Shown here: positions 60,664 through 64,000 of the stretch, piece after piece
How the letters are laid out: each line of letters starts with the position of its first letter
Position numbering within the stretch: position 1 is the first letter of the stretch
Assembly (NCBI GenBank): GCA_004431415.1
Contig: QPMI01000553.1
Location: forward strand, 248,001 to 312,000
Direction of reading: 5' to 3'
Source of the DNA: Cyanophora paradoxa
Taxonomy: Eukaryota; Glaucocystophyceae; Cyanophorales; Cyanophoraceae
DNA: 64,000 nt
Notes under the pieces: model-generated
Databases searched by the model: none
Told to the model about the DNA's origin: nothing
What the model saw: only the letters and a program-made list of their open reading frames with translations
Program-made: the position numbers and the translations under genes

Positions 60664-61728
60664 ATGTCGACTCCCGCTGAGCTTGCCGAGGACCTCGCCA
60701 CTGTCCAAGCGACGTGGGCTAACTCCCGCGTTGGGGCTACCCCTGAGATGGATCAACGCGCCAAGGCTCTGGGGTACATGTACGACTACTACATCGACAT
60801 ACACGGCTACCCCCGCGTCAACCTTTGTCTCATGCCTGCCCACGCGGCCAAGCTCAAGCGAGCCAAGGCCAAGCAACCCAAGCCCGAGCCCCCCGTCGAC
60901 GTGCCCCCCGTCCCCGGCTGGGTCAAGACCGCCAACGGCTGGGGCGACCCCAAGCTTTTCGCCGAGTCTGCTGCCGAGACGCTCGCCTGGGCCTACCCCC
61001 CTCAAGTCTTCACGAATTACCCCCCTCCGTCATCGTCGTCATCTGCCCCTCAGCCCGTCGCCGAGCCCGCCCCTCAGCCCGCCGATGACGCCAAGTCCGA
61101 GGCCTCTGACGCCGAGTCTGACATCAACGACTTCATCGACTTTGACGTGCCGATTCCATACGACTCTGAGTCGTCTTCTGACTCTGAAGGCGACAACGAA
61201 AACCCGACTCGCAAGCGCCGCATTATCAAGACCAAGTCAATCGTCAAGAAGAAGTTCATGGAGACTACGTCATTCACCGACAACTCCGAGCGCGTCAAGG
61301 ACCCCGCCAAGGAAAACGCCAAGGACTTGAAGCTCGGCGCTGGCATTGCCCGTTCTCGTGTGACGTCACACTACACCGAGCGCCTGACTCAGCACGTCAA
61401 GACCATTGAGAAGCGCATCATCGCCAAGCGCGAAATGGCCGAGCTGCGGCGCAAGCTGCGTCACGAGCGCCTTCTTCGTCGCGAGATGACGTTGGCCAAG
61501 ATCGCCGAGCGCAAGCAGAAGGAGGCAGCCGAGCTCAAGGCGCGCATCGAGGCTCAGCGGCAGCGCGAGGCAGAGGCGGCAGCGGCCTTGGCGGCGCAGC
61601 GCGAGCAGGAGCGGCAGGACTTAGTGCAGGCAGCGCAGGCCCTTCCCCGCATTCCCCTTAAGTCGGCGCCCGAGGGCCTCATTGAGTTGGTTTCCGATGA
61701 CGATGACTCTGACTTTGAGATGCTGTAA
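60664..61728 (+). CDS. Coiled-coil protein with C-terminal SIM-like motif
   Basis: 354 aa from ATG 60664. It has an N-terminal ~75-aa helical region (AEDLATVQATWANSRVGATP), a Pro-rich spacer, an acidic Ser/Asp tract (ESSSDSEGDNEN), a basic patch RKRRIIKTK that could be a nuclear localisation signal, and a long Glu/Arg/Ala coiled coil (about 235-325: EKRIIAKREMAELRRKLRHE; ELKARIEAQRQREAEA). It ends GLIELVSDDDDSDFEML. A hydrophobic I-E-L-V core followed by acidic residues is the classical SUMO-interacting motif. This suggests a nuclear protein that may bind SUMOylated partners; no family is recognised. Confidence 0.65.
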   Translation: MSTPAELAEDLATVQATWANSRVGATPEMDQRAKALGYMYDYYIDIHGYPRVNLCLMPAHAAKLKRAKAKQPKPEPPVDVPPVPGWVKTANGWGDPKLFAESAAETLAWAYPPQVFTNYPPPSSSSSAPQPVAEPAPQPADDAKSEASDAESDINDFIDFDVPIPYDSESSSDSEGDNENPTRKRRIIKTKSIVKKKFMETTSFTDNSERVKDPAKENAKDLKLGAGIARSRVTSHYTERLTQHVKTIEKRIIAKREMAELRRKLRHERLLRREMTLAKIAERKQKEAAELKARIEAQRQREAEAAAALAAQREQERQDLVQAAQALPRIPLKSAPEGLIELVSDDDDSDFEML

Positions 61729-62357
61729 ATAGTATTGCGTCATTCCATTGTACATACTTGTAAAAATTGGCCGACTATTCAGTTATGACTTGGCGCGATC
61801 CTGGGACTTGGGACTTGGGACTTGGGACTTGGGACTTGGGACTTGGGACTTGGGACTTGGGAAGAGTTAGACTCAGGGTCTGGGCCCAGACTTTCTCCGG
61901 ATCTGAGAGTTTGCTGCACCAAGTCCCTAACCACCGGGCAGACTTAGAAAGGGGTACGGAATTCTGGATACGACGTTTCTGGTGACATTCCAGGTGAGAT
62001 TTCAAGAGAGGTAGAGTCTGAACTGTCGTACTACTTGTAGCATGATACTGGACATGAAAGCTCACGAGAGTGTGCAACCGAAAAAGGGTGTGAAGAGGGG
62101 TAGGAGTATTCGTGCGAGATGTCGAGAGAAGGAGGGTACGAGATGGGATACGAGTAAAAAAGACTACGAGTAAAAAAGAGTACGAGGGGTGGTAGGAGTA
62201 AAAAAGTCGGTAGAAAAACTCACCTGACTTGTCTGACAAATTTCTGATCCTGGAGAAAGTCTGGGTCGGGACCTGGGTTTCAACTCTTCCCAAGTCCCAA
62301 GTCCCAAGTCCCAAGTCCCAAGTCCCAAGTCCCAGGTTTTTCTGAACCTAGGGCAAA
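61729..62357. repeat. Inverted pair of heptamer-bearing repeats
   Basis: (ACTTGGG)8 at 61806-61861 and (CCCAAGT)6 at 62289-62330 face each other. Their flanks also match in inverted orientation for about 70 bp (GGGAAGAGTT, CAGACTTTCTCC, GGATC). Between them lie TACGAGTAAAAAAGA-type repeats (62145-62200). The right array ends just before the HNH gene. No gene between them is supported. Confidence 0.75.
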
Positions 62358-62675
62358 ATGGCCCTGCTCCGGTGCACCGACTCGCAAGACGTCGCCTACA
62401 ACGTCCTGGTCAACTCGGACGTACCCCCGAGTGCCTTGGAGTTTCCCTGGAGAGTGGACAGGGACAGGGTGAGCAAGACGTTTGGAGGGCGCAAGCACTA
62501 CCTCTCCCAACTGATCCTCGGGAAGTCGCCACGTGGACGCTACGTGGAACACATCAACGGCAACCCGCTGGACTACAGGAGGGAGAACCTGCGCTGGGCA
62601 TCAATGTCGGATATTCGCAAGAAGAGGAGGGGTACGCCAATTTACAGGAGAAGAGCGAGGAGATTCGGGAGATGA
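62358..62675 (+). CDS. Small HNH endonuclease
   Basis: 105 aa from ATG 62358. The motif YVEHINGNPLDYRRENLRWA (about 67-86) is the HNH_3-type signature of phage and giant-virus free-standing homing endonucleases (V-x-H-x-N-G-N...N-L-R). It is preceded by RKHYLSQLILGKSPRG, the usual lead-in where a host-gene-like helix positions the site. The C-terminus is basic (KKRRGTPIYRRRARRFGR). It sits inside the heptamer-repeat cluster, convergent with the 270-aa gene. HNH genes of this kind are commonly found in viral genomes. Confidence 0.78.
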   Translation: MALLRCTDSQDVAYNVLVNSDVPPSALEFPWRVDRDRVSKTFGGRKHYLSQLILGKSPRGRYVEHINGNPLDYRRENLRWASMSDIRKKRRGTPIYRRRARRFGR

Positions 62676-62711
62676 TGGAGGCGGCACAGGCGCTAATGCA
62701 GCTTAGCCAGT

Positions 62712-63524
62712 CTAGACGCTAGTGGTGTGAATCTTGGTGTCGTACTCGCGACCGACCGTTTCCCAGGCCACGTAAACTTCGGCTCCGGCGCCTGGCGCTG
62801 TCGAGTTGGTAGTCGCAGTCGTGTAGTCCGCCTCTGCCTCAATTAGTTCGGCCATGAGGGTAGAGCCCACGACCATTCCAGAGGTAGGCATTCCGGCGAT
62901 GTTGTTGTACAATTTGAAAGTGAATTTCGTGAAGAGGAGCCGGGGCCAGACCTGGGTACGGGGATTCGAGGCGCCGTATGAATAATCGGTACCCGAGGCG
63001 CCGCCCGTGGTGGCATTCGTCATCATCTCCTTTGCGGTCATCTTCCAGAGGTTGTACATCTCAAAGGGAACGGCCTGCGTGGTCTTGTGTGTGGCATCGA
63101 TGAGGGCGCCATCTAAATGCGTTTTGATGTTCGGATTCGCACCATTCACAAATTTGCGAGTGAGGGCGGTGTTAGCGGTGAACTTGAGTTCGAGCACGCG
63201 AATGGCGGGCCGATCAGGCACAGAGGGCTCTATCTTTTTCAGGAGGCCCGAGAGCCAGAGCGCCTCCGCCTCATCCGCGCTCACGCCCGAGTCGATGTCA
63301 AAGTACACGTACACGGAGCAGGAGGCGGGATTCTCGAAATCGTTGGAGGTGACGCGCAACATGACGGGATTCTGGACCCTCACGGTGAGCGGGGTGGCGT
63401 AGTTTCCGTCCCACTCCACCTTGTCCGTCCCTGCGTTGGCCACGTTCCCAGCGTTGCCGTAGAAATCGGGGACGATCGAGCCGGCAGACACGGTCTTCAC
63501 GATGGTGGCCGAGGTGGTCGGCAT
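62712..63524 (-). CDS. 270-aa beta-rich protein, paralog of the next gene
   Basis: Starts MPTTSATIVKTVSAGSIVPD at 63524. It is rich in Thr/Ser/Val/Ala with strands such as TPLTVRVQNPVMLRV and SCSVYVYFDIDSG, then LWLSGLLKKIEPSVPDRPAI and RVLELKF. The LLKKIEP...LELKF stretch matches LVKKVAP...LEVKF of the gene at 63548, and RLLFTKFTFKLYN matches FPFTFFRFQVFPL, so the two are tandem relatives. The composition resembles a viral or surface structural protein, but no family is recognised. No signal peptide is seen. Confidence 0.55.
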   Translation of the reverse strand: MPTTSATIVKTVSAGSIVPDFYGNAGNVANAGTDKVEWDGNYATPLTVRVQNPVMLRVTSNDFENPASCSVYVYFDIDSGVSADEAEALWLSGLLKKIEPSVPDRPAIRVLELKFTANTALTRKFVNGANPNIKTHLDGALIDATHKTTQAVPFEMYNLWKMTAKEMMTNATTGGASGTDYSYGASNPRTQVWPRLLFTKFTFKLYNNIAGMPTSGMVVGSTLMAELIEAEADYTTATTNSTAPGAGAEVYVAWETVGREYDTKIHTTSV

Positions 63525-63547
63525 TTTGCGACCTCAAATGAGAAAGA

Positions 63548-64000
63548 TTATCCGTGAAAGAGGGTGATGTCGCCACCGATGTTCATGACGCGGGCCCCAG
63601 GCACAGAGTCCGCGTCGGTGCCGTACGCGTAGGAAATCGAGCACTCGCGCAGCTCCGCGCAGAGGCTGGCGCCCGTGCTGAAGTGGGGCTGGTCGGCGGC
63701 GTAGGAGAGGGGGAAGACCTGGAACCTGAAAAAGGTGAAGGGGAAGCGGGGTAGAGTCGAGCCGCGTGGGTTGCCCCCCGTGTAGAGGGCCCCCAGGGTC
63801 GCGGGACTTGGATTGAATTTCGTGAAGAGCACGTCGCCCTTGAGCGTACCCCTCATCTGGTAAGTTCCCGTACCCGGAAGATTCGAAGAACTGGGGTACC
63901 GGTTCACGGTGGGGCCGTACCCCGTCTCCCTGAACTTGACCTCGAGACAGCGCAAGACGTTGGCAGTGGCCGTGGCAGGTGCCACCTTTTTCACGAGTCC
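63548..64000 (-). CDS. Beta-rich protein, 5' part beyond the window
   Basis: Open from the window edge (GLVKKVAPATATANVLRCLE) to a stop at 63548, with strands GTYQMRGTLKGDVLFTKFN and HFSTGASLCAELRECSISYA. It lies 23 bp upstream of the 270-aa gene on the same strand, so the pair is probably co-transcribed or regulated alike. No start codon is visible, so the real start is outside the window. Confidence 0.5.
   Translation of the reverse strand, partial: GLVKKVAPATATANVLRCLEVKFRETGYGPTVNRYPSSSNLPGTGTYQMRGTLKGDVLFTKFNPSPATLGALYTGGNPRGSTLPRFPFTFFRFQVFPLSYAADQPHFSTGASLCAELRECSISYAYGTDADSVPGARVMNIGGDITLFHG

Noticed and set aside
62372-62722. 116-codon plus-strand frame overlapping the HNH gene
   Set aside because: Out-of-frame shadow without a motif; the 62358 frame carries the HNH signature.

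Overview
The window looks like nuclear DNA of a GC-rich, intron-containing microbial eukaryote (an alga or related protist; I cannot name it). The evidence is a very large minus-strand gene whose reading frame is restored only by removing many short introns (about 50-90 bp, mostly GT-AG with frequent GTGCG donors, a few probably GC-AG). Two large palindromic mobile elements are inserted inside that gene. Each is flanked by a perfect 6-bp target duplication, and removing each one rejoins the exon exactly in frame.

Host gene, minus strand, 55157 down to 1 and beyond the window edge. It starts with a signal peptide or signal anchor (55157-54927). Then come poorly recognised exons (about 54.9-49.4 kb), a tandem array of REJ/polycystin-1-like units (about 49.4-44.4 kb), a GAIN/GPS-like segment (44.3-43.5 and 20.2-19.4 kb), one transmembrane helix (about 19.3 kb) and fibronectin-III-like repeats (19.2-18.4 and 3.1-0 kb). 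One REJ unit is a chimera with an in-frame TGA, so the gene may already be damaged.

Element 1 (3149-18386, 15.2 kb, TSD CTCGTC) is an imperfect fold-back. It has 30-bp perfect terminal inverted repeats, 107-bp satellites inside them, homologous arms, GC-rich ~40-bp minisatellites, and a central array of nearly ten 705-bp repeats. I see no credible gene in it.

Element 2 (20191-43466, 23.3 kb, AT-rich, TSD CCCCTC) is the main find. It is a nearly perfect inverted dimer: two 11.04-kb arms differ, where I compared them, only in homopolymer lengths. They surround a 1.2-kb loop that holds a single gene, a zinc-finger/Vsr-like endonuclease. Each arm carries the same set of about eleven genes: an AEP primase-PriCT2-SF3 helicase of 961 aa, two paralogous all-cysteine RING proteins, an AT-hook basic protein, a small winged-helix-like protein resembling the helicase C-terminus, a DUF5710-like protein and several orphans. 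A conserved intergenic module occurs five times per arm, along with several iteron families. There is no capsid, packaging ATPase, DNA polymerase or integrase. This suggests a replicon-type element of the virophage / polinton-like virus / transpoviron sphere that was integrated in trans.

The right end (55.2-64 kb) begins with repeat-rich intergenic DNA (possible MITEs, a ~155-bp tandem array, extreme GC tracts). A compact group of intronless genes follows: a 139-aa orphan, a coiled-coil protein ending in a SUMO-interaction-like motif, a small HNH endonuclease, and two related beta-rich proteins of which the second runs off the window. Copies of an (ACTTGGG)n-bearing repeat lie between these genes. 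This group could be another virus-derived tract, but that is inference.
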